In this document: positions 36,856 through 44,268 of the stretch, piece after piece
How the letters are laid out: each line of letters opens with the position of its first letter
How positions within the stretch are numbered: the first letter of the stretch is position 1
NCBI GenBank assembly: GCA_025210735.1
Contig: JAOARD010000061.1
Span: 62,001-126,000 of the forward strand
Source of the DNA: Bacteroidales bacterium
GTDB lineage: Bacteria; Bacteroidota; Bacteroidia; Bacteroidales; UBA6680
Length of the DNA stretch: 64,000 nucleotides
Reading direction: 5' to 3'
Notes under the pieces: generated by a model
What the model saw: only the letters and a program-made list of their open reading frames with translations
What the model was told of the DNA's origin: nothing
The model's database searches: none
Made by a program: the position numbers and the translations under genes

Positions 36856-37506
36856 TTATGTCTGGTTTGTACCATATAAATACTTCGCCTCCTTTACTTT
36901 TTGGCTATATATTAAAATGGCTTCTGCAAGTAATGTTATACAAATAATAACAGCAGAGTAACGTCTTAACCTGACATCAGCACAGTCAAAGCTACCATCA
37001 CTAAATCCGTTTGTTGAATAGTAGATCAATGTCAATCCAGCAACTGCTGTTATCAATTTGCATATTATAAACAGACTGGAGGATCTGCTATCTGTACAGA
37101 AAATTGCAGTAAGTATCATTAATGAGTTTGGAACAATAAACATACCCAATAGAGCAGCCCCATCTCCCCGGGTATTGGCAGAGATACTTAAACAAACTAA
37201 GCCCAATAACAGATATATAGAGAATATGATAATCATTGTATTAGGAATAATTGTGTATTTGTTGATTCTGTTTTTTGGTATAAACAGTACTATTATGCCT
37301 ATGGGAATAACTGAGTTTAGAGGAAAGGATACTATCTGGAACGGATAAAACTCAAGAGAGATAAGACTTATTAGTGCAACTAAAGATAGTGATACATAAT
37401 GGGTATACTTCTCTGTTCTTGGTTTAAAAACCAAGAGAAACAGACTTAATATACAAGTTATTAAAGCCCCGTAATTATAAATAATGTCTAGATATATTGA
37501 CCGCAT
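36856..37506 (-). CDS. Integral membrane protein, unrecognised
   Basis: 216 residues with about seven membrane helices and short loops. There are no charged catalytic residues inside helices apart from an Asn-Thr-Arg-Gly-Asp loop (ANTRGDGAALLG). Family not recognised. It is followed downstream by the repeated hairpin region. Confidence 0.6.
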   Translation of the reverse strand: MRSIYLDIIYNYGALITCILSLFLLVFKPRTEKYTHYVSLSLVALISLISLEFYPFQIVSFPLNSVIPIGIIVLFIPKNRINKYTIIPNTMIIIFSIYLLLGLVCLSISANTRGDGAALLGMFIVPNSLMILTAIFCTDSRSSSLFIICKLITAVAGLTLIYYSTNGFSDGSFDCADVRLRRYSAVIICITLLAEAILIYSQKVKEAKYLYGTNQT

Positions 37507-37584
37507 AATAATGACCTTGTCTGTTTAGAAAGATATATGTACCCAAAGTTATCTTATTTATCGGGAAAATCGGATTAAAAAATG

Positions 37585-37609
37585 CCGTTAGCGCGAGCTT
37601 TTGTATCAA
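37585..37609. repeat. Repeat module X, copy 1
   Basis: Twenty-five bases, CCGTTAGCGCGAGCTTTTGT followed by ATCAA, matching 40285-40309 with a single difference. It is G/C-rich against its AT-rich surroundings. A nearby reverse copy of the GAGC core (AATAGCTCGTGCC near 37640) lets it form a hairpin. Confidence 0.6.
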
Positions 37610-37767
37610 TAACTATTGTAGTTTCGAGGTTAAAATAGCTCGTGCCTATCTCTAATTGATTATACAAAACATAATAAAGATATTTAGCCACGTATAGCTA
37701 TACGTGGCTGACAACGAGTTAACATTAACGTGACTATAAATTAGTGCTATGTCTGTGCCTGTAGCCT

Positions 37768-37872
37768 CCGGATACAACAATCGGAAGCTTTTTTTATATC
37801 TGTCCTTGATGCAAAATATCCAGGTATTGCAACGGGCAGGGTTCGAGCTGAAAAAAGCTCGAACCAGCATTA
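37768..37872. repeat. Repeat module Y, copy 1
   Basis: About 105 bp matching 40163-40266 at most positions. It contains a perfect hairpin, GGTTCGAGCT (37840-37849) and AGCTCGAACC (37856-37865). The shared middle reads TTTTTTATATCTGTCCTTGA then TGCAAAATA. No ORF covers both copies, so I read it as non-coding. Confidence 0.65.
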
Positions 37873-37889
37873 GATACATGTAGCCTTTG

Positions 37890-37951
37890 GCTACCATACC
37901 CGGAATCTTCTTTATATCTACCTTTATTGTAAAGTTTCCGGGTATGGTAGC
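37890..37951. repeat. Repeat module Y3, long hairpin
   Basis: A 16-bp perfect stem, GCTACCATACCCGGAA (37890-37905) and TTCCGGGTATGGTAGC (37936-37951), around a loop containing CTTTATATCT, the same core as module Y. It is a diverged third relative. A small GTAGCC-ttt-GGCTAC hairpin lies against its left arm. The right arm encodes the last residues of the 37924-38460 gene. Confidence 0.6.
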
Positions 37952-38460
37952 GTGTACAGTGGATGATAACGAAAACCAATTAATTTGTAATTTTCTATAT
38001 TGTCAATCATTTTGTGACTGTTTTCTGTATCGCACCACTCTCCGTTATTAAAATCAATAATAATATTTCCTTCAGTCTTTATTGCTTTGCGTTCCCAATA
38101 GTCAATAATCTCGAATTTAATATTCAGTTTAGCCAGAGTTTTTTCTACATCTTTCAGATACTTTACTCTGTCTGCTCTCATTAATCCGGAGTCAATTACA
38201 ATATTCTCACCATCAAATTCCATTAGTTCCGGGTATTTTGTATCAAAACTATCGTTCTGAATTGATTGTAGTTTATTGTCTGTAAACATAAACTCATACA
38301 TACCGTAATGGATCATTTTGCGTGAATTTCTTGATTTAATGGAATCTCCACCATCCGGTTTGCCAAGTTTCTTTATCACAATTTCAATAGAGTCGTTAAT
38401 TCTTACATCTCCAAATACACCTGTTTGCAGAAACTCTGTTATTTCTATTATCTGTTTCAC
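37924..38460 (-). CDS. Cytoplasmic protein, unrecognised, possible immunity type
   Basis: 178 residues with no export signal. An N-terminal VFGDVRINDSIEIVIKKLGK, then PDGGDS and YGMYEFMF, is a pattern seen in small proteins of toxin-immunity neighbourhoods (F-G-x-(I/V)-x-(L/I)-x-x-S...LG-x-P). The final dozen residues (HPLYTLPYPETLQ) are encoded within the Y3 hairpin repeat, so the original C-terminus was probably replaced. Confidence 0.6.
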   Translation of the reverse strand: MKQIIEITEFLQTGVFGDVRINDSIEIVIKKLGKPDGGDSIKSRNSRKMIHYGMYEFMFTDNKLQSIQNDSFDTKYPELMEFDGENIVIDSGLMRADRVKYLKDVEKTLAKLNIKFEIIDYWERKAIKTEGNIIIDFNNGEWCDTENSHKMIDNIENYKLIGFRYHPLYTLPYPETLQ

Positions 38461-38487
38461 TTTTTTATCTGTGTTGGGATTATTCGG

Positions 38488-39216
38488 TTACCTTATGAAT
38501 TTTCGTGTTATAAAGTTTAGTTCAATGCCAAATCCTGTAGTTTCAACTATTGCAATCTTCTTTTTGTATTCAAGGTTTTTAAAATCTGTTTGCCATATCA
38601 AGTTCGATTTGTAATTCCACAAATCCATGTAGCACATCTTCACATCTTGTAAGGTAGATAAATACAGTTGCCAGTTTATTGTGTCCTGATCTGTTAGGTT
38701 TTTCTTATCTGTGTCAATTACTACGCAAATCTTAGAAACTATAATTGTTCCGAATAGTTTACTCGTAAAATCTCTGCTTTGTGGATAATCTTCTTCATAC
38801 CTGTGATTTGTGTGATACCCTTTAAGCATTTCATAAAGATTCTCTTTTGATATATGTTTACTGTTATAATTTGCAGTGCTGTCAGTAACTGTAATAATAA
38901 GAGCATTTCTTTTACCAATATCATAGTCGTAATTATTTATATCAGAGAAAAATGCAACAAATTTATTCCTGATTGAATCAACACCATGCCAGCATGATAT
39001 ACTTATTCCCGAATTATCTCTGACAATAGAGTCTATCTTATTTATGCAGGAATCAATATGTTGAGATTTTGGAAATTCGAAAGCAAAAGAGATGTAATCT
39101 TCTAATAATAAACTCTTATTAGCTCTGTTCCATTCTTCTGATTCAATGTTATTGATTTCTGATTTACAGCTTATAAGTATTAATATTGAGATAATGTAGT
39201 ATAATATTTTATTCAT
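38488..39216 (-). CDS. Lipoprotein related to the 31577 product
   Basis: 242 residues with lipobox LISC. It shares with the 31577-32380 lipoprotein the pattern E-E-W-x-x-x-x-x-S...F-A...C-I-N-K-I-D, a GKRNALIITVTDS strand, a Y-N-S-K-H block and a helical second half with W. Function unknown. The stop is 27 nt from the next gene start (38460), so the two are probably co-transcribed. Confidence 0.6.
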   Translation of the reverse strand: MNKILYYIISILILISCKSEINNIESEEWNRANKSLLLEDYISFAFEFPKSQHIDSCINKIDSIVRDNSGISISCWHGVDSIRNKFVAFFSDINNYDYDIGKRNALIITVTDSTANYNSKHISKENLYEMLKGYHTNHRYEEDYPQSRDFTSKLFGTIIVSKICVVIDTDKKNLTDQDTINWQLYLSTLQDVKMCYMDLWNYKSNLIWQTDFKNLEYKKKIAIVETTGFGIELNFITRKFIR

Positions 39217-39392
39217 AATTCAAATATTGTTTCAGTATGTGAGTATTTTAGAGATTTTACTTACATTGTTTGTGTTGTTTTAAATGTTTAGTTTAAACCA
39301 CTTTTTTAAAGGGTTTTTCAAACATCTGTTTTTTACCTCAATACCGCGTTTAGTAAAATGATCTTCAATATCATTTAATTCAAGAATAATTT

Positions 39393-39746
39393 CTAGCTTA
39401 ATGCCATTTGTTTCCTGCCACAACCTAATATCTCTACAGATTTTATAGTATTGAGGCTAAAAAATTGATCGTAGCCATTATACTTCTCTATTATTATTTC
39501 CTTGTCGTCAATAGTTAATAGCCCTATTCTTGAAAAAATAAACATGTTAACAAAAACGAGAATAAATCCTGAATAGATAAGGCATTTAGATATGATCTCT
39601 ATAATGTATTCATAATCCTCTATTTTATCTAATCCATCAATAGTACTATATATTAGCAGAGAACCATAAGTTATTGCAGGAATCTTCCATAGGTTAAATA
39701 GTTTATGATTAAATATGTATTTAGTGTCAATAATCTGTATCTTCAT
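39393..39746 (-). CDS. Small membrane protein, unrecognised
   Basis: 117 residues. Two membrane segments (about 20-36 and 49-68) are followed by a beta-rich tail (IGLLTIDDKEIIIEKYNGYD) that resembles a PH-like fragment. The C-terminus seems short for that fold, so truncation is possible. Confidence 0.5.
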   Translation of the reverse strand: MKIQIIDTKYIFNHKLFNLWKIPAITYGSLLIYSTIDGLDKIEDYEYIIEIISKCLIYSGFILVFVNMFIFSRIGLLTIDDKEIIIEKYNGYDQFFSLNTIKSVEILGCGRKQMALS

Positions 39747-39855
39747 ATTATTAAGTGATTTATCTGTTATAATGTTTTATTTAGGAATTACATCTATGTT
39801 TTTTATGTTAGTATGAATAGGATTGGCAATGATGTAATCGTAGCTGTGTGTTGAA

Positions 39856-39987
39856 TTATTTCTTTGTAACTAGTTCATAGGCCTCTTTTATTGATTCAGC
39901 TTTTGCTTTATCTGTATCTCTCTTTACTATTTCATATGATCTGCAGTACTCTTTAAATTGATTTATTATTGGGGTATCAGATTTCAT
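39856..39987 (-). CDS. Small 43-residue protein
   Basis: ATG at 39987 to TAA at 39858-39856, encoding MKSDTPIINQFKEYCRSYEI followed by a charged helix rich in Lys, Asp and Glu and ending in LVTKK. The composition is that of a genuine soluble helical protein rather than random AT-rich translation. No homologue is recognised, and it could be the remnant of a longer gene. Confidence 0.45.
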   Translation of the reverse strand: MKSDTPIINQFKEYCRSYEIVKRDTDKAKAESIKEAYELVTKK

Positions 39988-40162
39988 TTTTTTTGTTTAT
40001 AGATAAAATTGAGTTTGATAATAGAGAATCAAACACTATTCATAAAGTTTAGACAAACAAAAGTATTATTATTTCTGATAACTTCATGTTGTATATGTAA
40101 TAGATTTTGTAGTATGAACTTGTACTATTGGAGATTTAAATTGATAGTATATCTATCAGTTT

Positions 40163-40266
40163 CCGGCTACAACAACCAGAGCTTTTTTTATATCTGTCTT
40201 TGATGCAAAATACCAGGGTATTGCAATGGACAGGGTCCGAGCTGAAAAAAGCTCGAACCAGCATTA
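40163..40266. repeat. Repeat module Y, copy 2
   Basis: About 104 bp closely matching module Y copy 1 in the same orientation. The hairpin has one mismatch (GGTCCGAGCT against AGCTCGAACC). It lies in a 447-bp gene-free stretch (39988-40434). Confidence 0.65.
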
Positions 40267-40284
40267 CAGGTAGTTTTACTTATA

Positions 40285-40309
40285 CCGTTGGCGCGAGCTT
40301 TTGTATCAA
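40285..40309. repeat. Repeat module X, copy 2
   Basis: Twenty-five bases, CCGTTGGCGCGAGCTTTTGT followed by ATCAA, differing from X copy 1 at one base. Here X follows Y, whereas at 37.6 kb it precedes Y. The remainder of the gap up to 40434 holds no gene that I can see. Confidence 0.6.
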
Positions 40310-40434
40310 AAAAAAATTGCACCAATCTGTAGGTGTAATGTATAGATTGGTGCAGTGAACAAGAAAAAATCTAAAACGCCGAAAACCATTCGGAGAATTC
40401 CAAATGGTTCAGGTGCAGTTTTTAGTTGAAATTT

Positions 40435-41700
40435 TTAGCCTAAAGTAAATTTAACAGGTATAATTGCTTTAAATCTTACCTCTTTACCTTTCTCTTTGGC
40501 AGGTTTCCATTTTGGCGATTTGGCGATAACCCTTTTAACCTCATTGTCACACTCTTTACTAACTCCTCTTTTTATTTCAACATTAGATAGTGTTCCATCT
40601 TTTTCAATAACAAACATCACATATACAGTTCCTTGTGTTCCCTTCTTTATTGCCTTTTCAGGGTAAATCAGGTTTTTTGATACCCAATTTCTGAAATTAA
40701 GAATATCTCCGTTTTGGAATTTTGGCATCTGTTCAGTATAAACATAAATCTCGTCTTCAGTTTCATTTTTATTTACATCACTCTTTGTTGCTTTTACTAC
40801 CTCTACCTTTTTAGGAGCACTCTTTGCTGAACTCTGAGCGTGAATAGTTACAGAAACTAGCATACATGCAACAATAAATGTTGGAACCATAAATAGAGCT
40901 TTAAGACTGGATTTTGTTGTAGATTTTTTCTTGTTCATCATAATAATACGTTTTTTAAGTTTTAATGAATTAAAATTTTGAGTAATAGCAAGCATTTTAC
41001 CAATTGGTGTCTGCTCAATTATCGAAATATGATATCTCTCTGATGTTACACCGGCATTTAAAACGCCTTCATCAGCCAGATACTCATGTACTGTTTTTAA
41101 TGATTTTTTTAGCATCCATATAAACGGGTTGTACCAGAATAGTATGCTAATAAGTTCAAGTAGAATAATATCGTAACTGTGTTTCTGCTTTATATGTGTT
41201 TTTTCATGTAGTATAATCTCGTTTATTGAAGAGCTATTTTTTATTATAGATTCTGGAAGTACAATGTTATTAAAGAAAGAGAATGCGTATTTAACTCTAC
41301 TACTAACAATAACGTTACAATTAGCATTGATATCTTTACGTTTACCCGATTTTACAATTCTGATAACTGATAGTAATTTGTATAAAAACAGTAGAGATGT
41401 TATAACTGCTCCAATCTTATATAGTGTATTAACTATGTTTACAGAAGGTTGCAGATGTCGTGGAGTTACAATTATTGGATCTATAATGTATATATAGAGA
41501 GCCGACTCTGTTATGTAGTCACTACTTACTCTTAACGGAATACCAATGAATGGTATAATAAAAGCTGCTATAACCCCGGTTATTATAAAAGCTCTGTTTA
41601 ATTTATGAGTCTTCTCTTTGCTAAGAAATATATAATAACAGAGATATGTTAGTGTAATAACTATGTTTACCTCTAATACAGATAGTAATATGTTATTCAT
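40435..41700 (-). CDS. BlaR1-type M56 peptidase with TonB C-terminal domain
   Basis: 421 residues. Four membrane helices and an M56 zinc peptidase core, with HEKTH (ILHEKTHIKQKHSYD) and the downstream EYLADEGVL. A fourth helix (about 268-286) is followed by a linker and a TonB C-terminal domain (about 320-421: YPEKAIKKGTQGTVYVMFVI, WKPAKEKGKEV). In BlaR/BlaI pairs the peptidase cleaves the repressor on sensing a signal. The gene overlaps blaI by 8 nt, giving coupled expression. Confidence 0.9.
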   Translation of the reverse strand: MNNILLSVLEVNIVITLTYLCYYIFLSKEKTHKLNRAFIITGVIAAFIIPFIGIPLRVSSDYITESALYIYIIDPIIVTPRHLQPSVNIVNTLYKIGAVITSLLFLYKLLSVIRIVKSGKRKDINANCNVIVSSRVKYAFSFFNNIVLPESIIKNSSSINEIILHEKTHIKQKHSYDIILLELISILFWYNPFIWMLKKSLKTVHEYLADEGVLNAGVTSERYHISIIEQTPIGKMLAITQNFNSLKLKKRIIMMNKKKSTTKSSLKALFMVPTFIVACMLVSVTIHAQSSAKSAPKKVEVVKATKSDVNKNETEDEIYVYTEQMPKFQNGDILNFRNWVSKNLIYPEKAIKKGTQGTVYVMFVIEKDGTLSNVEIKRGVSKECDNEVKRVIAKSPKWKPAKEKGKEVRFKAIIPVKFTLG

Positions 41701-42073
41701 CTTTTTTGGTTTTAATTTTCTTCTCTATTAACAATTTAAGCTCCTCCATATCTTCAACGCTCATATTCTCCTCTTCAGAGAATGCAGATACTAGTTGATT
41801 GAAAGAACCACTGAAATAACGTGATAAGAAGCCCTTAAAGAACTGTTTCCGGTACTCCTCTTTAGTTATAAGCGGATAGTACTGATGTGATTTACCAAAA
41901 GAGTAGTGCCCTACAAACTCTTTTTTTTGTAGTATTCTTATAATTGTAGACACTGTATTATAGGCAGGTTTAGGACTTTTCATATTGTCAAGTATATCTT
42001 TAACAAATGCCTTCTCCAGTTTCCATAAAACCTGCATTACCTGCTCTTCTGCTTTTGTAAGTTCTTTACTCAT
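41693..42073 (-). CDS. BlaI/MecI family repressor
   Basis: 126 residues from the ATG at 42073 (MSKELTKAEEQVMQVLWKLE), the usual start of the family; in-frame ATGs at 42112 and 42130 could extend it. It has a winged HTH (NTVSTIIRILQKKEFVGHYS) and a dimerisation region with a FLSRYFSGSFNQLVSAFSE loop where BlaR-type cleavage normally acts. Upstream lie a -7 box and three perfect dyads, so the operon is almost surely autoregulated. Confidence 0.92.
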   Translation of the reverse strand: MSKELTKAEEQVMQVLWKLEKAFVKDILDNMKSPKPAYNTVSTIIRILQKKEFVGHYSFGKSHQYYPLITKEEYRKQFFKGFLSRYFSGSFNQLVSAFSEEENMSVEDMEELKLLIEKKIKTKKDE

Positions 42074-42149
42074 GGGTTTATTGTTAAGTGTATTAGTATT
42101 ATCAGTATTCATTTTATGGTATATAACCATATATAAATTATTTCTGAAT

Positions 42150-42180
42150 CAAATATAGAACTAAACTTTTAGTTTGACAA
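42150..42180 (-). promoter_or_regulatory. Promoter of the BlaI/BlaR1 operon
   Basis: On the minus strand: TTG at 42180-42178, 20 nt, then TATATTTG (42157-42150), an exact TAnnTTTG -7 box. The spacing is right for a Bacteroidota sigma-ABfr promoter. One operator dyad covers the -33 edge and another fills the spacer, which fits repression by blocking polymerase. Confidence 0.7.
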
Positions 42181-42214
42181 CTAATTTATTAGTTTTTTAA
42201 CTAAAAGTTTAGTT
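42159..42214. promoter_or_regulatory. Triple BlaI operator
   Basis: Three 16-bp dyads: AACTAAACTTTTAGTT (42159-42174), AACTAATTTATTAGTT (42179-42194) and AACTAAAAGTTTAGTT (42199-42214). The consensus is AACTAAW-nn-WTTAGTT. Starts are exactly 20 bp apart, about two helical turns, so bound dimers would sit on one face of the DNA. The first and third are exact reverse complements of each other. Confidence 0.8.
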
Positions 42215-42279
42215 TAAATATTCGGAAAAAAGATAAACCACATTTAATTGTATGGTTTATCTTGTTGATATATTTTTAT

Positions 42280-43212
42280 TTAAGCCTCTTTTATAATTGG
42301 TCTGTTTATTACTGACAGGTTCCATCTGTATCGTACAAACATAATAACAAGGAAAAGAATACCACCAGTAAGTAATACCCAGTTATCTCTTATCATATCC
42401 ACCTCTTTTTGTTCAAGCAGAGCGTATGTTTGTAGTGCAGATGCTTTATTCGTAAGAAATATCGATAGAAATATATTATTTGCAGCATGTGCACCCATAG
42501 CAATCTCAATACCGTCGTCCCATATTGTAGTAAGACCAGATATTAACCCGAACATTATATATTGAGGCATTGCAACCCAAAAACCAAATTCAGAAACCTC
42601 CGGATTCATTGAGTGTATAAGACCAAAGAGTATAGCAGGAATAACAACTGCCAGCCATCTGTTACGTGTCCATGCTCCGAATGCCTGAGTAAGGTAACCT
42701 CTGAAGAATAGCTCCTCATATGTTGTTTGCAAAGGGATAAGTGCAAGAGATATAATAACCAGTATTATCAGGTTGGTGTAGTTAAGATTTACTGTAAAGT
42801 TTTCCGGATTACTCAGGTAATCATATAGTGTAAATGAACCCCAAATAACAGTCCAGATAAGAGCGGCAAAAAAGAATCTACCCCAGCGTATTTTATTTGT
42901 TCCGTTTATAGTTTCGCTGGTAGTTCGTTTGTGGAACGTCTTAAGTAGTATAACTAGTGCTAATAGGGAGATAACAAAAGGAATAAGTGACAGAACTAAT
43001 CCGAGATTAGCATCAATGCCTAATGCTGTAAAGCTTTTTGTTTCGACAAATTTGTCAAAACCTTCACTACCGTTCATTAAACTAAAGAATATAATAACAA
43101 TGGCTATAGGAAGCAAAGCAACTCCTTGTGCTACAAAAAGTGTTAAGATAAACATGCCCAGATATTTCCACCATTGATTTTGACCGTCTAAAGCTCTTTC
43201 TAAATGTTTCAT
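42280..43212 (-). CDS. CPBP family intramembrane metalloprotease
   Basis: 310 residues, eight or so membrane helices. The CPBP/Abi motifs are intact: EELFFRGYL (about 165-173), a R-x-x-x-x-x-x-x-P-A-I-L-F-G-L-I-H block and GAHAANN. These give the glutamates and histidines that bind the metal. Bacterial members include CAAX-prenyl-protease-like enzymes and bacteriocin self-immunity proteins. The substrate is unknown. Confidence 0.88.
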   Translation of the reverse strand: MKHLERALDGQNQWWKYLGMFILTLFVAQGVALLPIAIVIIFFSLMNGSEGFDKFVETKSFTALGIDANLGLVLSLIPFVISLLALVILLKTFHKRTTSETINGTNKIRWGRFFFAALIWTVIWGSFTLYDYLSNPENFTVNLNYTNLIILVIISLALIPLQTTYEELFFRGYLTQAFGAWTRNRWLAVVIPAILFGLIHSMNPEVSEFGFWVAMPQYIMFGLISGLTTIWDDGIEIAMGAHAANNIFLSIFLTNKASALQTYALLEQKEVDMIRDNWVLLTGGILFLVIMFVRYRWNLSVINRPIIKEA

Positions 43213-43358
43213 TGATTAGAGTGTGTTTTGTTTAATTTGTTTGTATAAGGTGTGTTAAAACTAACCTTTTAAATGGTTACTACATCTGACAAATATAATA
43301 TTATAGGGTTTAAATATATATTGTAATGTTCTTTTTAAATACTTACTGATTTTGACAG

Positions 43359-43835
43359 TTATTTTAATATAAATTTAATAGGAACAGTGTGTCTGACTCT
43401 TACTTTTTTACCTCTTTGTTTCCCTGGCTTCCATCTTGGTGATTTTTTAATAACTCTCATTACCTCATTGTCACATTCCGGACTTATTCCTGAGTGTATC
43501 TCAACATCAGATACCTTTCCGTCCTTTCCTATAATAAACCTTGCTATTACCATGCCCTGTGTACCATCTTTAATAGCCTTTCTTGGGTATCTCAAGTTAT
43601 TCATCACCCAATTTTGGAAATGGTAAAGGCCTTGATTTCTGAATCTTGGCATTTGTTCGGCAACAATGTAAATAGGATCCTCTTCAATCTTAGAAGAATC
43701 TGGTTTAAGAGTATCTTTTTTTTCTGTACTCTGGGCATTAACAGAAGGAGAACTTATCATACAGATAACTATAAGTACTGGTAACATAATTAAAGCCTTA
43801 ATATTGGCTCTTCTTGTAAATGTTTTCTTATTCAT
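43359..43835 (-). CDS. TonB C-terminal-domain protein matching the BlaR1 tail
   Basis: 158 residues. It aligns from its first residue with the last 170 residues of the BlaR1-type protein at 40435-41700: the same N-terminal MNKK start, K-A-L-(I/F)-M-(L/V)-P membrane helix, AQ end, E-Q-M-P-(K/R)-F, YP-x-KAIK-x-GTQG, ECDNEV-x-RVI-x-KSP-x-WKP. It lacks the M56 domain. It might act as a TonB-like energy transducer or a decoy for the sensor. No ExbB/ExbD genes are near. Confidence 0.82.
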   Translation of the reverse strand: MNKKTFTRRANIKALIMLPVLIVICMISSPSVNAQSTEKKDTLKPDSSKIEEDPIYIVAEQMPRFRNQGLYHFQNWVMNNLRYPRKAIKDGTQGMVIARFIIGKDGKVSDVEIHSGISPECDNEVMRVIKKSPRWKPGKQRGKKVRVRHTVPIKFILK

Positions 43836-44268
43836 TATAATAATAGTTTAATGCAATACTCAAATGTGAATGTTGAAATTTTAAAAATGTTTTATTCATT
43901 AGGAAAGCTATCTGGAGGAGCTTTAACCAGAACAAATGTAATACAAACATATAATGGTACAAACTTTAAATCTGATAACCATTGTTAGTTTAACCTAACT
44001 AAGGCTGTTCTATTTAATTAGTAATACAGTATTGTAGCTTTAATTACTTATTTGTGTAAGTATTTTACAAATGAGATTTTGTTCTGATTTATTAATTTAA
44101 GCATGCTCGTTGCTTGTAGCAATCTTTTTATAACTTTATATCCGGTTTTGAATTATATCGGGTTTTATATTAAAACTTTTTACCAGCAACTATACAAGGT
44201 TGTTTTTTAAGACATACCAAACCTTGTTACGGTAATTGAATATATATTAATAAATTAAACTATATAAA
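43836..44268. other. Divergent intergenic region
   Basis: 433 bp between divergent genes with no ORF I would call. It contains an 8-bp hairpin, ACAAGGTT (44194-44201) and AACCTTGT (44220-44227), in the probable 5' UTR of the M28 gene. Both promoters must be here, but no exact TAnnTTTG stands out. Confidence 0.4.

Noticed and set aside
37585-37660. Integron attC site suggested by GTTAGCGCGAGC
   Set aside because: No matching RYYYAAC partner at the right distance, no integrase, and the neighbours are not a cassette array.
37839-37865. GGTTCGAGC motif resembling a tRNA T-arm
   Set aside because: It pairs with AGCTCGAACC 6 nt away to make a simple hairpin, no acceptor, D or anticodon arm is present, and the motif recurs as part of repeat module Y.
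37652-37979. Two minus-strand ORFs over the X/Y repeat region
   Set aside because: They run through hairpin repeats that are not coding at their second site, and share no motif with known proteins.
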